From positions 1 through 64,000 of the forward strand of contig JAQXDL010000049.1 in NCBI GenBank assembly GCA_029251375.1: 64,000 nucleotides of DNA, written 5' to 3'. Below are positions 33,535-42,025 of the stretch, piece by piece (within the stretch, counting starts at the first letter, position 1; every line of letters starts with the position of its first letter). The position numbers and the translations under genes were made by a program. A model generated the notes under the pieces. The model saw only the letters and a list, made by a program, of their open reading frames with translations. It was not told the DNA's origin and did not search any database. Source of the DNA: Pseudomonadales bacterium (GTDB taxonomy: Bacteria > Pseudomonadota > Gammaproteobacteria > Pseudomonadales > Azotimanducaceae).

Positions 33535-33954
33535 ATGATCGATCAAATCTTTGAATTCATCGGTAACCACCTGATCCTTGTTGGTATGTTTGCTGTTTTG
33601 CTGATTGCCTTCACAATAAATGAAGGTAAGCGGGGCGGTGCGACCGTGACCATTAGCTCTCTCGTGACTATGATCAATCGAGAAGACGCAATGGTTTTAG
33701 ACATACGCGATAGCAAAGATTTTTCCCAGGGTCACATTATTGATGCAATCAATATCCCCTACAGTAGTTTTGAGCAGCGCTCGGGTGAATTAGAAAAACA
33801 CAAAGATAAGCCTTTAGTGGTTGTTTGCAAGATGGGTCAGCATGCCGGTGCTATAGGCCGTAAGCTAAAAGCGCAAGGGTTCGAAGATGTTAAACGTCTG
33901 TCGGGCGGCATGGCAGAATGGTCTGCGTCGAATTTACCTGTGGTGAAAAGCTAG
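33535..33954 (+). CDS. Membrane-anchored rhodanese-like protein (YibN type)
   Basis: A 139-residue protein with an N-terminal transmembrane helix (about 12-25) and one rhodanese domain: MVLDIRDSKDFSQGHIIDAINIPY, then the active loop VVVCKMGQHA with catalytic Cys. The loop would carry a persulfide. It has been kept next to grxC and secB in many gammaproteobacteria, but its physiological acceptor is not settled. The stop is one base before the grxC ATG. Confidence 0.9.
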   Translation: MIDQIFEFIGNHLILVGMFAVLLIAFTINEGKRGGATVTISSLVTMINREDAMVLDIRDSKDFSQGHIIDAINIPYSSFEQRSGELEKHKDKPLVVVCKMGQHAGAIGRKLKAQGFEDVKRLSGGMAEWSASNLPVVKS

Positions 33955-33955
33955 C

Positions 33956-34240
33956 ATGGCCAATACAAATCAACAGCCCGTCGTGCTATATACTACGCGT
34001 TTTTGTCCTTACTGCGTCCGAGCAAAGGCGCTGTTAAACAGCAAAGATGTTGCTTACCAAGAGTTAGCGGTTGACTCTGATCAAGGTTTGCGTCGCGAAA
34101 TGATACAAAAGTCGAAGCGTACCAGCGTGCCCCAGATCTGGATTGGCGACACGCACGTTGGCGGTTGTGATGAACTGTTTCAGCTCGAGCGAAAAGGCAC
34201 ACTAGATAATATGTTACAAAACCAAGGTGAATCGTCATGA
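33956..34240 (+). CDS. grxC: Glutaredoxin 3
   Basis: A 94-residue dithiol glutaredoxin with the CPYC active site in TTRFCPYCVRAK, TSVPQIWIGDTHVGG as cis-Pro/GSH-binding part. It reduces disulfides and glutathione mixed disulfides and can feed ribonucleotide reductase. It overlaps secB by four bases (ATGA), showing translational coupling. Confidence 0.95.
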   Translation: MANTNQQPVVLYTTRFCPYCVRAKALLNSKDVAYQELAVDSDQGLRREMIQKSKRTSVPQIWIGDTHVGGCDELFQLERKGTLDNMLQNQGESS

Positions 34241-34707
34241 GTGAGCAGGCAGACGCATCTGCTGAGGGTGCAAAATTTGCACTGCAGAGAATATATGTCA
34301 AAGATATCTCGTTTGAATCGCCCAAGGCGCCAGATTGCTTTCGAGGCCAATGGCAGCCAAAAATCAATCTTGAGTTGAACTCGTCGAACAACGAATTGGA
34401 CACCAATTTGTTCGAGGTTGTGCTGCAAGTTACTGTCACGGCGAGTAGCGCAGAGGACGAGGTGTTGTATCTGGCAGAAGTTCAGCAAGCAGGGATATTC
34501 TTGATCGAAGGTCTAGAAGCAGATCCGCTTAAGAAAACCTTAGGTAGCTTTTGCCCTAATGTGCTGTTTCCCTATGCTAGGCAGGCAATTGACGGATTGG
34601 TTACCAACGGCAGTTTTCCTGCACTGATGCTCGCGCCGGTCAATTTTGATGCGATCTATGATCACGCCATTAAACAAGCTCAGACAGATTCACAGCAGAC
34701 TCACTAG
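34237..34707 (+). CDS. secB: SecB, export chaperone
   Basis: SecB tetramers hold precursors unfolded and hand them to SecA. The 156-residue product has the family segments FALQRIYVKDISFESPKAP, NLFEVVLQVTVTA, GIFLIEGL and LFPYARQAIDGLVTNGSFPALMLAPVNFDAIY. gpsA, which commonly follows secB, is absent; the next gene is convergent trmL. Confidence 0.96.
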   Translation: MSEQADASAEGAKFALQRIYVKDISFESPKAPDCFRGQWQPKINLELNSSNNELDTNLFEVVLQVTVTASSAEDEVLYLAEVQQAGIFLIEGLEADPLKKTLGSFCPNVLFPYARQAIDGLVTNGSFPALMLAPVNFDAIYDHAIKQAQTDSQQTH

Positions 34708-34726
34708 CGCGATTTTTTAGATCCTA

Positions 34727-34759
34727 AGTCACTTGCCTCGCATTCACGGACGAGTGACT
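34727..34759. terminator. Possible two-way terminator between secB and trmL
   Basis: AGTCACT (34727-34733) and AGTGACT (34753-34759) pair around a 19-nt spacer between convergent genes. The right arm reaches into the trmL stop codon. No T-run is adjacent, so the function is uncertain. Confidence 0.3.
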
Positions 34760-35318
34760 AGACCGATCCTGAGTACCCTTGCTGGCGCCATGCCTCATAA
34801 ATAATCGTTGCCACCGCGTTGGACAGGTTTAGACTTCTGCTATCCGGTAGCATCGGGATTCTAATAAGTTGATCCGGAGTTACTGACGTTAAGACCTCCT
34901 GCGGTAAACCACGGGTTTCGGGTCCGAACAAAACACTATCGCCCGGTTCGAAAACAACGTCACTGAAGTTACGTTGTCCTTTTGTGGTAATCATATAGAC
35001 TTTTTTATCACTATCTTGGGCTTGATTTTGGGCGGTGCGGTTATCTTTACCTTGTTCGTTTTGGTTACGATCATAGTCATAGTAGTGCTGAAGATTCTCA
35101 TGGACCTGCATCGACGCCCATTCGTGGTAATCCAAGCCAGCCCGACGCAATCTTTTATCGTCAAGTTGAAACCCTAAGGGTTCGATCACATGTAGATGCG
35201 CGCCAGTATTCGCGCAGAGTCTAATAATGTTGCCCGTGTTTGGTGGTATCTCGGGTTCGTATAGAACCACATTTAGCCAGGCTGCCTGCTGTGAATCTAC
35301 TGTTGGTGCATCGCTCAA
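34758..35318 (-). CDS. trmL: TrmL, tRNA (cytidine/uridine-34-2'-O)-methyltransferase
   Basis: A SPOUT methyltransferase that methylates the wobble ribose of tRNA-Leu. Present: [37 protein letters not shown], and the knot motifs [11 protein letters not shown] and [19 protein letters not shown] polar low-complexity insert rich in Asn, Gln and Asp sits between DYHEW and VYMITTK. I place the start at a TTG (35318) with GAAGGA six bases upstream, giving 186 residues; the frame is open back to a TTG at 35360. Confidence 0.92.
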   Translation of the reverse strand: MSDAPTVDSQQAAWLNVVLYEPEIPPNTGNIIRLCANTGAHLHVIEPLGFQLDDKRLRRAGLDYHEWASMQVHENLQHYYDYDRNQNEQGKDNRTAQNQAQDSDKKVYMITTKGQRNFSDVVFEPGDSVLFGPETRGLPQEVLTSVTPDQLIRIPMLPDSRSLNLSNAVATIIYEAWRQQGYSGSV

Positions 35319-35443
35319 AATCGTTCCTTCATGCTGTGGTACTAGGTTGGCTGAAACCAAAGGCGCAGCCTAAACTAAACTGTGTCCCTGTGAAATGATA
35401 CAGATTGTCGAGTTGGGAGTTTTATACACAAGTAAAAAAAGTG

Positions 35444-35824
35444 TCAGTTTGTGTGTCTTAATCTGGTGTAGCCGGTATCTTTGGCAAGACCTCTGTATCC
35501 GACTTGGTAGTCGAGCGTTTCATTGGCTTGATTGTTAAGAATAAAAGCATTGGTATTGTTACTTGAGCCTGCAGCAATGACATTGTAACGCGTTGTTGCA
35601 TGTCCTTTGACACAAAAGAACTCTGATAAAACCGTGTCAATTGTTCGATCGGTGATATTCAGCTGCACATCGTTGACGGTTTCGATCTGAACGGAGGGCA
35701 GGATGGACAGGGAAATCTCCAGCTCTCCCTCTGATCGTTGGCCAATTCTGCCATCATCTGCAGCAAAGCCTGTGACCGGAGCAAATGCAATCGCCATGAG
35801 GATGAGTTGTGCGACTATTCGCAT
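35444..35824 (-). CDS. Small secreted protein, possible spore-coat-U/fimbrial-like fold
   Basis: From the ATG at 35824 the 126-residue product starts with a clean signal peptide (MRIVAQLILMAIAFAPVTGFA then ADDG). The mature part is beta-rich with one Cys and ends FCVKGHATTRYNVIAAGSSN...LDYQVGYRG, a pattern reminiscent of small spore-coat-U/pilin-like proteins. That likeness is my impression only. Earlier in-frame starts reach 35947 but none has a ribosome site. It pairs with a second small secreted protein about 430 bp upstream on the same strand. Confidence 0.6.
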   Translation of the reverse strand: MRIVAQLILMAIAFAPVTGFAADDGRIGQRSEGELEISLSILPSVQIETVNDVQLNITDRTIDTVLSEFFCVKGHATTRYNVIAAGSSNNTNAFILNNQANETLDYQVGYRGLAKDTGYTRLRHTN

Positions 35825-36258
35825 GCTGGCAAAACACTCAATTGCTTTGAGTGCCGCCAGCGTTGGCAAGGTCGTTGCCATTTCGTTGAAACGACAACAA
35901 AAATGCTGTTCAGCTAAAAATTTCATTACTAATCGCTCATCAAGCACATGATCGTAGAGAACAATGTGTTTTTAATTAAATATCAAGATAAGTGCAATGC
36001 AGGTTTTGTGCCTAGTTCCTCTGCTTGAATACATTGATCTACCAGGTGAGTGGGTGCTTACAAATATTTAGCTTCGGGGGTAGAGTGACAAAAAATGACT
36101 AAAAGTGGCTACACTGCCGATGCTTTTTTGGTATTTGATCCGTTTGTGAGGCTAGAGTAGTTGAATAACGCGGATCAAGCTGTTTGATTTGATGCTTAGG
36201 TTGGGCGTTTAGAGAGATTCGATAAGAAGCCTGTATCGGAGAAGCCGAAACACTGCGT
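35825..36258. other. 434-bp region between the two secreted-protein genes
   Basis: No gene is supported unless the downstream protein starts earlier, up to 35947. An inverted repeat TTGATCCG (36135-36142) / CGGATCAA (36171-36178) with a 28-nt spacer lies in the middle. No T-run follows and I see no convincing promoter. Confidence 0.45.
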
Positions 36259-36609
36259 TTAAATTGGTTCAACCGTCAAATTCAGATCTTCACCATCTCT
36301 AAGCCAAGTGTATCGCGTTGATGCATCTTGGCAGGTTCGAGTGCCTGGGTATGCTGTGCCACCCAGTAGTTCGTTGCAATTAGCCGGCATTGTGTTTTGT
36401 TGTGCGACTTGTTGGAAATCAACGAGTTGTGGTTGAACGTTGACAGAAAAGAATATGGTGTTTGCGGTGCTGTTGTCGGCAACGACTTGGGTGCTGCCAA
36501 ATAAAAGTATGGGCGCTAAGACTAAAAGTGGGGGCCAAATTTGTTTTTGTTTTTGCTTATGTTGCTTATGTTGCTTATGTTGCTTATGTTGATCCTGACG
36601 GTGTTGCAT
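36259..36609 (-). CDS. Small secreted protein with His-Lys-Gln repeat before its signal peptide
   Basis: A 116-residue product whose first 23 residues are polar (MQHRQDQ, four HKQ units, then KQKQ), followed by a hydrophobic export helix (IWPPLLVLAPILLFG) and a cleavage-like VVADN. The mature part has two Cys residues (PANCNELLG and TRTCQDAS) and ends in LTVEPI, so one disulfide is likely. The HKQ units come from four perfect 9-bp repeats. Function unknown; it is probably a partner of the protein at 35444-35824. No ribosome site is seen before the ATG. Confidence 0.55.
   Translation of the reverse strand: MQHRQDQHKQHKQHKQHKQKQKQIWPPLLVLAPILLFGSTQVVADNSTANTIFFSVNVQPQLVDFQQVAQQNTMPANCNELLGGTAYPGTRTCQDASTRYTWLRDGEDLNLTVEPI
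36555..36590. repeat. Four perfect 9-bp tandem repeats (GCTTATGTT)
   Basis: Lies inside the 5' end of a secreted-protein gene (minus strand) and encodes HKQ four times. As the unit is a multiple of three, slippage would change the length of the polar region without a frameshift. Confidence 0.95.
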
Positions 36610-36689
36610 ATTTAAGGTTCAAATAATTCAAGCAATCATTAAAGGGGTAATGCTTCATTAGATCAACAACCGCCTGTCTGATTTTCAGT

Positions 36690-38105
36690 TTATATGTCCT
36701 CCATATCCAGATCATTGATCTTGCGTGTCAGTGTGTTTCGGCCCCATCCAAGAAGAATTGAAGCGTCATTCTTGCGACCGCCCGTCTGTTTTAACGCGGC
36801 TTCAATCATGATGCGCTCGAATGCCGGAAGCGCGTGCATTAGCAGCCCAGGGTCGCTAGCTTTGTGCTGAGATAATTTACGACTTGCCCAGGTTCGCAGT
36901 GACTTCTCCCAATTGTCATTGGCAGGTCCTTGCGCCTTATCTTGAACGAGTTCCGGTGGCAGATCGTCGATAACGACATCTTTGCCGGTCGCCATCACTG
37001 TTATCCAGCGGCAAAAGTTTTCAAGTTGTCGGACGTTGCCAGGCCAGGGAAGGTTGGTGATGAAGTTCATTGTCTGTTTGGTGAGGTTCTTTGCCTCTTC
37101 GTTGAGCTCCTCTGCGGCTTTTTGCAGAAAGAAATTTGTCAACAAAGGTATGTCTTCTTGCCGTTCTTTCAGTGTGGGGATGTGAATGCGAATCACGTTC
37201 AATCGATGATATAGGTCTTCTCTGAAGCGATTCTGTGCCACTAGCTCCTCAAGGTTTTGGTGCGTTGCTGCAATGATTCGGACATCCGCCTGAAGCGGTT
37301 CGTGTCCGCCAACTCGATAATACTCGCCGTCAGATAATACCCTGAGTAAGCGTGTCTGAGTTTCCGCCGGCATGTCGCCTATTTCGTCCAAAAACAGGGT
37401 GCCTCTGTTGGCCTGCTCAAATCGGCCCTTGCGAGAGGCATTTGCGCCGGTGAAAGCGCCTTTTTCATGGCCGAATAGTTCTGATTCGATTAAATCGTGT
37501 GGGATCGCCGCCATATTCAGCGCGATAAACGTGTTGCCTGCTCGCGGGCTGTGTTTGTGTAGCGCTTGTGCAACTAGTTCTTTGCCTGTGCCGGATTGGC
37601 CGTTAATGAGCACTGTGACATTTGATTTAGACAAACGCCCGATAGCCCTGAAAACCTCCTGCATTGCGGGTGCTTTGCCGATAATCTCTGAATCTAGTGA
37701 AGCATTATCGGGTACGGATGTACTTTCTTGTTTCTGGCTATGGTCGATAGCTCTTTTGACGATAGCAACAGCTTCATCAACTTCAAAAGGTTTGGGAATA
37801 TATTCGAATGCGCCGCCTTGGATTGAAGAAACGGCACTTTCCAAGTCCGAATGTGCCGTCATAATAACAACGGGGATGTCTGGATAACTTGTTTTGATTC
37901 TCTCCAAAAGATCGAGTCCGTCCATGCCCGGCATTCTAATATCAGAAACAATTGCGTCAGGCTGAGCCGTCGTTAAGTCTGAAAGCAAGCTTTTACCATT
38001 CTCATAGCATGTGACGTTTAGTCCGGCTTGGCTGAGTGCTTTATCTAAAACCCATCGAATTGATCTCTCATCATCGACAACCCATACGTTGGTTGCGGTG
38101 CTCAT
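36690..38105 (-). CDS. ntrC: NtrC (GlnG), sigma-54-dependent nitrogen regulator
   Basis: A 471-residue NtrC: receiver with phosphoacceptor D55 in IVSDIRMPG, AAA+ domain with Walker A GQSGTGKE (169-176), the sigma-54-contact GAFTGA at 216-221, LFLDEIGDMP as Walker B, and a C-terminal Fis-type helix-turn-helix (GRKNDASILLGWGRNTLTRKI). It activates glnA and other nitrogen genes under nitrogen limitation. Its ATG overlaps the ntrB stop by four bases. Confidence 0.97.
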   Translation of the reverse strand: MSTATNVWVVDDERSIRWVLDKALSQAGLNVTCYENGKSLLSDLTTAQPDAIVSDIRMPGMDGLDLLERIKTSYPDIPVVIMTAHSDLESAVSSIQGGAFEYIPKPFEVDEAVAIVKRAIDHSQKQESTSVPDNASLDSEIIGKAPAMQEVFRAIGRLSKSNVTVLINGQSGTGKELVAQALHKHSPRAGNTFIALNMAAIPHDLIESELFGHEKGAFTGANASRKGRFEQANRGTLFLDEIGDMPAETQTRLLRVLSDGEYYRVGGHEPLQADVRIIAATHQNLEELVAQNRFREDLYHRLNVIRIHIPTLKERQEDIPLLTNFFLQKAAEELNEEAKNLTKQTMNFITNLPWPGNVRQLENFCRWITVMATGKDVVIDDLPPELVQDKAQGPANDNWEKSLRTWASRKLSQHKASDPGLLMHALPAFERIMIEAALKQTGGRKNDASILLGWGRNTLTRKINDLDMEDI

Positions 38106-39151
38106 TGCTGTTGCTCCAAAGGTATAATTATAGAGAAGGCTGTTCGGCCTGGTTCGCTGTCGAACTCGATCATTCCTTGATACTGATGAATGATTGATTG
38201 GGCAACCGAAAGACCGAGTCCAGTGCCGTTCGATCGGCCGCTAATCATGGGGAAGAAGAGATGCTCTTTGAGTGTCTCTGGAATTCCAGGTCCGTTATCG
38301 ATGATGTTTACTTTGATAACAATTTTATGTTGTCGCGATCCTACTGTGAACAGGCGCTCAACTCTCGTGACAAATGTCAGCTTAGGGTTCGGCATACCAT
38401 CGAGGCTTTGCATGGCGTTTCTCGCGATATTGAGGAAGACTTGAACGAGTAGCTCAGGATCTATATTGATATCTGGAATACTTGGGTCGTAATCTCTTCG
38501 AATTTTAATAGGCGGTGAGGCTTCAAATTCAATGAGTTTGCGCACGCGTTCCAGCACTTCATGTATGTTGATGTCTTTTGGTTTTGGAAGTGCTTTGGGG
38601 CCAAGCAGGCGATCAACAAGAGAGGTTAGTCTGTCGGTCTCGGAGATAATGATATCGGTGTATTGACGTAACTCGTCGTCGTTCAGTTCTCTTTCAAGTA
38701 GCTGGGCCGAACCACGGATGCCGCCGAGTGGATTTTTTATCTCGTGAGCGAGCCCTCTGATCATTTGCTTGGTGATTTCCTGGTGGCTGTTAAGGGATTC
38801 GTCGCGGTCAATTCGTAGGTACCGGTCTAATGGGTAGATCTCGATAAGTAACTGCGGCCATTCATTGTCGTTTATCGGTGTGACGGCATAGTCACATGTG
38901 ATGAAATGCCCGTTTAATAGTTCGAGTTTTACTTTACGCCGCGTGAATTTATGACCGGTTTGAAGGGCTTCAAAAAGTATTGCCTCAAGGTCGTCAGATT
39001 TGACGATAATCTCAGAAATATGCTGGTTAAAGGCACGCTTACCCGATACCTCTAGCAGGCTCTCAGCGGATTGGTTAATAAATCGCAGGCTCAGACGATG
39101 GTCCAATGAAAGAACAGCGATGCTAAGGTTATTTAAAATGTGCTCTGACAT
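38102..39151 (-). CDS. ntrB: NtrB (GlnL), nitrogen sensor kinase/phosphatase
   Basis: A 349-residue soluble histidine kinase with an N-terminal PAS domain (about 5-110), the H-box GLAHEIKNPLGG with His136, the N-box NIARNAMQSL, DNGPGIP and GTGLGLSVAQSI of the ATP lid. It phosphorylates or dephosphorylates NtrC under control of PII. Translationally coupled to ntrC. Confidence 0.96.
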   Translation of the reverse strand: MSEHILNNLSIAVLSLDHRLSLRFINQSAESLLEVSGKRAFNQHISEIIVKSDDLEAILFEALQTGHKFTRRKVKLELLNGHFITCDYAVTPINDNEWPQLLIEIYPLDRYLRIDRDESLNSHQEITKQMIRGLAHEIKNPLGGIRGSAQLLERELNDDELRQYTDIIISETDRLTSLVDRLLGPKALPKPKDINIHEVLERVRKLIEFEASPPIKIRRDYDPSIPDINIDPELLVQVFLNIARNAMQSLDGMPNPKLTFVTRVERLFTVGSRQHKIVIKVNIIDNGPGIPETLKEHLFFPMISGRSNGTGLGLSVAQSIIHQYQGMIEFDSEPGRTAFSIIIPLEQQQ

Positions 39152-39354
39152 TTAGTCTCTGATTCAATACGGGTCATGTTTTTTTGTGCGACAAAAATAA
39201 AGCGCAGCCTAGTTTGGTGCAATGGCAGCCAAAATTTTTGCAATCGTCTAAGACAAAGCAAAAACCAAACCAACTCTTGAAGTTATTGATTTATAAAGTA
39301 AACCAGTATTTAAGCTTATCAGCTCAAGAAGAAATGTGCACCAAGTTAGTGCGA

Positions 39355-40050
39355 CTAGCGTCCGCCGTGGGGTCTGACCTGGCGAACTTGTGCATAGCGA
39401 AGCATGGTTATCATGATGCTGTCGCTGGCGATCATGACGGCACCATCTTCATTGATGACTTGTACGGTAAGGGTGTGTGTACCCCTATCAATGTTGGTTA
39501 AGGAAAAGCTTCCTGCACCGCTACTCGATTGGACTGGACTGCCATCCATCAGCAACTGTGTTAAATGTTTGGGTTCGAGTCCTGGCTGTAGACTATATGA
39601 AACGGTCAAACTGCCTGAATTGCTGCGAATTGCCGCCTCCCGCGCAGGCTCCAAAATTGATAGGCTGCTATATCCCGCTGGTGCATCTTCGGATTTTGGT
39701 TTTGTGCTTGGAGTATAGGTCGGAATCGTTTCTGTATAGGTGGCGGTCTCCTTAATTTCAATTTCTTCGGCGTTTTCAGTTACCTGATCCGTAAAAACGA
39801 CATTGCCGTTTTTGTCGATTGAACGATAGACTTTTTCCTCTGCGACAATCGTCAACGGATTCAGTAACGTGAAACAAAGAGCGACCTTTACGCTTGCCGC
39901 AAGTACCGGTTTAAGGGCTGCTGTAAAAATTGCACCGAAGCTCGCATCAAAGTCTGAACCGGCAAAGACATTGTTAGGAAAACATGACTTGTGCGGGAAA
40001 AGAGAAGTGAGAGGCGCTACTTTTGAAATCAGATTATTTGAAGTCCGCAT
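39355..40050 (-). CDS. DUF4124-type envelope protein
   Basis: A 231-residue protein from the ATG at 40050, which has AAGGGCGG upstream. A hydrophobic helix (KVALCFTLLNPLTIV) is followed by the DUF4124 core EEKVYRSIDKNGNVVFTDQ, a Thr/Pro-rich linker and a C-terminal beta-sandwich-like part (LTVSYSLQPGLEP ... RGTHTLTVQVINEDG). About 45 residues precede the hydrophobic helix, unusual for a signal peptide, so a later non-ATG start is possible. Proteins of this kind commonly sit between glnA and ntrB in related genomes; the function is unknown. Confidence 0.78.
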   Translation of the reverse strand: MRTSNNLISKVAPLTSLFPHKSCFPNNVFAGSDFDASFGAIFTAALKPVLAASVKVALCFTLLNPLTIVAEEKVYRSIDKNGNVVFTDQVTENAEEIEIKETATYTETIPTYTPSTKPKSEDAPAGYSSLSILEPAREAAIRSNSGSLTVSYSLQPGLEPKHLTQLLMDGSPVQSSSGAGSFSLTNIDRGTHTLTVQVINEDGAVMIASDSIMITMLRYAQVRQVRPHGGR

Positions 40051-40104
40051 ATATCCGCCCTTGCAATTCAGTCCATCAGGTATGCATTGTGACGCTTTTT
40101 GAGG

Positions 40105-40132
40105 CAAAAAAAACCCCGCAGGTTATGCGGGG
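40105..40132 (-). terminator. Strong rho-independent terminator of glnA
   Basis: On the minus strand CCCCGCA (40132-40126) pairs with TGCGGGG (40120-40114) across a 5-nt loop and is followed by eight T residues. It lies 24-50 bp after the glnA stop and separates glnA from the DUF4124 gene. Confidence 0.95.
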
Positions 40133-40155
40133 TCTATGGAGCGTCTCGAAAGGTA

Positions 40156-41568
40156 CTAAACGCTGTAGTACATCTCAAATTCAACCGGATGAGTGGTTGA
40201 ATTCAGCTTTGTAACTTCTTCCATCTTAAGTGCAATGTAGCCGTCGATCATGGAATCAGTGAATACGCCGCCTTCCGTAAGGAACTCTCTATCCGCATCG
40301 AGGGCATCGAGTGCCATTTCGAGAGACGAGCAGACTGTCGGTAAATCTTTGAGTTCTTCTGCAGGCATGTCGTAGAGATCTTTGTCTAATGGACCGATGG
40401 GCTCGATCTTATTCTTGATGCCGTCGAGTCCAGCCATCAGCATGGAAGAGAACATCAGGTAAGGGTTAGCCGTTGGGTCGCCAAATCGTGCTTCGATTCT
40501 AACGCCTTTAGGATTGCCACCTTGGACATAAGGAATCCGGATTGATGCTGAGCGGTTACGAGCGGAATAAACAAGCATCAAAGGTGCTTCAAAACCTGGT
40601 ACTAATCGCTTATACGAGTTGGTAGATGCGTTTGAAAACGCGTTAATCGCGCGCGCGTGTTTGATGATGCCACCGATGTACCACAGTGCCTCTTGAGATA
40701 GATTACCGTAGCCGTCGCCAGCGAAGACATTAGTGCCGTCTTTGAAAATTGACTGGTGCAGGTGCATGCCGTTGCCATTATCGCCAACGAGTGGCTTAGG
40801 CATAAACGTGGCTGTTCTGCCGTATGCATGAGCAACATTGAGTACGCAATACTTGTAAATTTGCACTTCGTCTGCTTTTTCCACGAGCGTATTAAAAGTA
40901 ACACCGATCTCACATTGACCAGCGGTACCAACCTCATGGTGATGTAGTTCAATATCCAAGCCCATAGCTTCCATCGCGGCGCACATAGAGTTGCGAATGT
41001 CGACGAACGAGTCGACTGGAGGAACAGGGAAATAGCCGCCTTTGACGCCAGGTCGGTGCGCAAGATTGCCGCCTTCGATTTCTTTATCACTAGACCAAGC
41101 AGCCTCTTCAGATTCGATCTGGTACATGGCGCCACTGATATTTGCTTTGTATTTCACGTCGTCGAAGATGAAAAACTCAGGCTCGGGTCCAAAATAAGCC
41201 GTGTCGCCGATACCTGTTGAGTTCAGGTAAGCCTCTGCTCGTATGGCAATTGATCGAGGGTCTCGGTCATAGCCTTGTAACGTTGACGGTTCAACGATGT
41301 TGCAGCGCAGGTTGATCGTCGTTTCTTCTGTGAAAGGGTCAACAACGGCAGTGCTGTCATCTGGCATAAGAATCATGTCAGATTCATTGATAGGCTTCCA
41401 ACCAGCAATCGATGAGCCATCAAACATGGCACCGTCTTCAAAAAAGTCCGCATCAATTTTTGCTGCGCTGTTGGTAACGTGTTGTTCTTTACCGCGGGAG
41501 TCAGTGAAACGAAGATCCACCCACTTTGCGTCATTGTCTTTGATGAGTTGTAGTGTCTTCTCTGACAT
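40156..41568 (-). CDS. glnA: Glutamine synthetase, type I-beta
   Basis: GlnA makes glutamine from glutamate, ammonia and ATP as a dodecamer. The 470-residue product has the GS signature [13 protein letters not shown], the metal/ATP blocks [11 protein letters not shown] and [31 protein letters not shown], and the adenylylation Tyr399 in [10 protein letters not shown], so GlnE control is expected. A GGAGG precedes the ATG. Two NtrC-type boxes lie 140-185 bp upstream, and a strong terminator follows. Confidence 0.98.
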   Translation of the reverse strand: MSEKTLQLIKDNDAKWVDLRFTDSRGKEQHVTNSAAKIDADFFEDGAMFDGSSIAGWKPINESDMILMPDDSTAVVDPFTEETTINLRCNIVEPSTLQGYDRDPRSIAIRAEAYLNSTGIGDTAYFGPEPEFFIFDDVKYKANISGAMYQIESEEAAWSSDKEIEGGNLAHRPGVKGGYFPVPPVDSFVDIRNSMCAAMEAMGLDIELHHHEVGTAGQCEIGVTFNTLVEKADEVQIYKYCVLNVAHAYGRTATFMPKPLVGDNGNGMHLHQSIFKDGTNVFAGDGYGNLSQEALWYIGGIIKHARAINAFSNASTNSYKRLVPGFEAPLMLVYSARNRSASIRIPYVQGGNPKGVRIEARFGDPTANPYLMFSSMLMAGLDGIKNKIEPIGPLDKDLYDMPAEELKDLPTVCSSLEMALDALDADREFLTEGGVFTDSMIDGYIALKMEEVTKLNSTTHPVEFEMYYSV

Positions 41569-41705
41569 TTACGGTCCTCCGATTGAGTTCAGTTTGATTC
41601 TAATTTCGAGTTATTGTGGTGCATTTCAAGAAGCAGGCAGGATAAGGCATTGTCATTGAAATATAAACCTGAGTTTGCCGCGTGTGCTTAGTTCAGTGAC
41701 GACTG

Positions 41706-41722
41706 TGCACCAATAAGGCGCA
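41706..41722 (-). promoter_or_regulatory. NtrC-binding site, proximal to glnA
   Basis: On the minus strand TGCGCCTTATTGGTGCA matches the NtrC consensus TGCACCA-N3-TGGTGCA at 12 of 14 fixed positions. Centre about 146 bp upstream of the glnA ATG. Confidence 0.75.
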
Positions 41723-41734
41723 CACAAATAATTT

Positions 41735-41751
41735 CGCATTATAATGGTGCG
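41735..41751 (-). promoter_or_regulatory. NtrC-binding site, distal to glnA
   Basis: On the minus strand CGCACCATTATAATGCG retains one full half-site (GCACCA) and a weaker second half. Its centre is 29 bp from that of the proximal site, close to three helical turns, as with the paired enhancer sites of E. coli glnA. Confidence 0.55.
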
Positions 41752-41778
41752 ATAATCAATCTGCAGCGTGTCGAGGCG

Positions 41779-42015
41779 CTAGCGAACAAGAATCTTGATC
41801 TGGATGTCGTTTTCGTTTTCTTGTTTCGCCAATACTTCATGACCATTTATTCTGCACCATGCCGGAATATCATTTAGTACACCTGGGTCGGTACAGGTCA
41901 CCGTCAAGGTGTCGCCCGGTTTCAATGTTTTAATCTTATCCTGTGTTTTGATCACAGGCATCGGGCAAAGTAGCCGTTTCGCAGATAACTCATGGTGGCT
42001 GGATTCAGTCTTCAT
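41779..42015 (-). CDS. TusA/SirA-like sulfur carrier protein
   Basis: A 78-residue TusA-fold protein with the sulfur-carrying Cys17 in LLCPMPVIKT and the TLTVTCTDPGVLNDIPAWC helix-turn. TusA relays persulfide sulfur to tRNA thiolation or molybdopterin pathways. It follows the PP-loop gene after ten bases, so the two are almost certainly one operon. The gene pairing, rather than sequence, suggests it serves that PP-loop enzyme. Confidence 0.9.
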   Translation of the reverse strand: MKTESSHHELSAKRLLCPMPVIKTQDKIKTLKPGDTLTVTCTDPGVLNDIPAWCRINGHEVLAKQENENDIQIKILVR

Positions 42016-42025
42016 CGACGATTCT

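Noticed and set aside
36135..36178. 8-bp inverted repeat TTGATCCG/CGGATCAA as terminator or operator
   Set aside because: 28-nt spacer and no T-run; could be chance.
40105..40107. Earlier start for the DUF4124 gene at 40107
   Set aside because: It would begin inside the glnA terminator; the ATG at 40050 has a ribosome site.
41581..41700. sigma-54 promoter for glnA
   Set aside because: No GG-N10-GC pair with acceptable flanks was found by eye.
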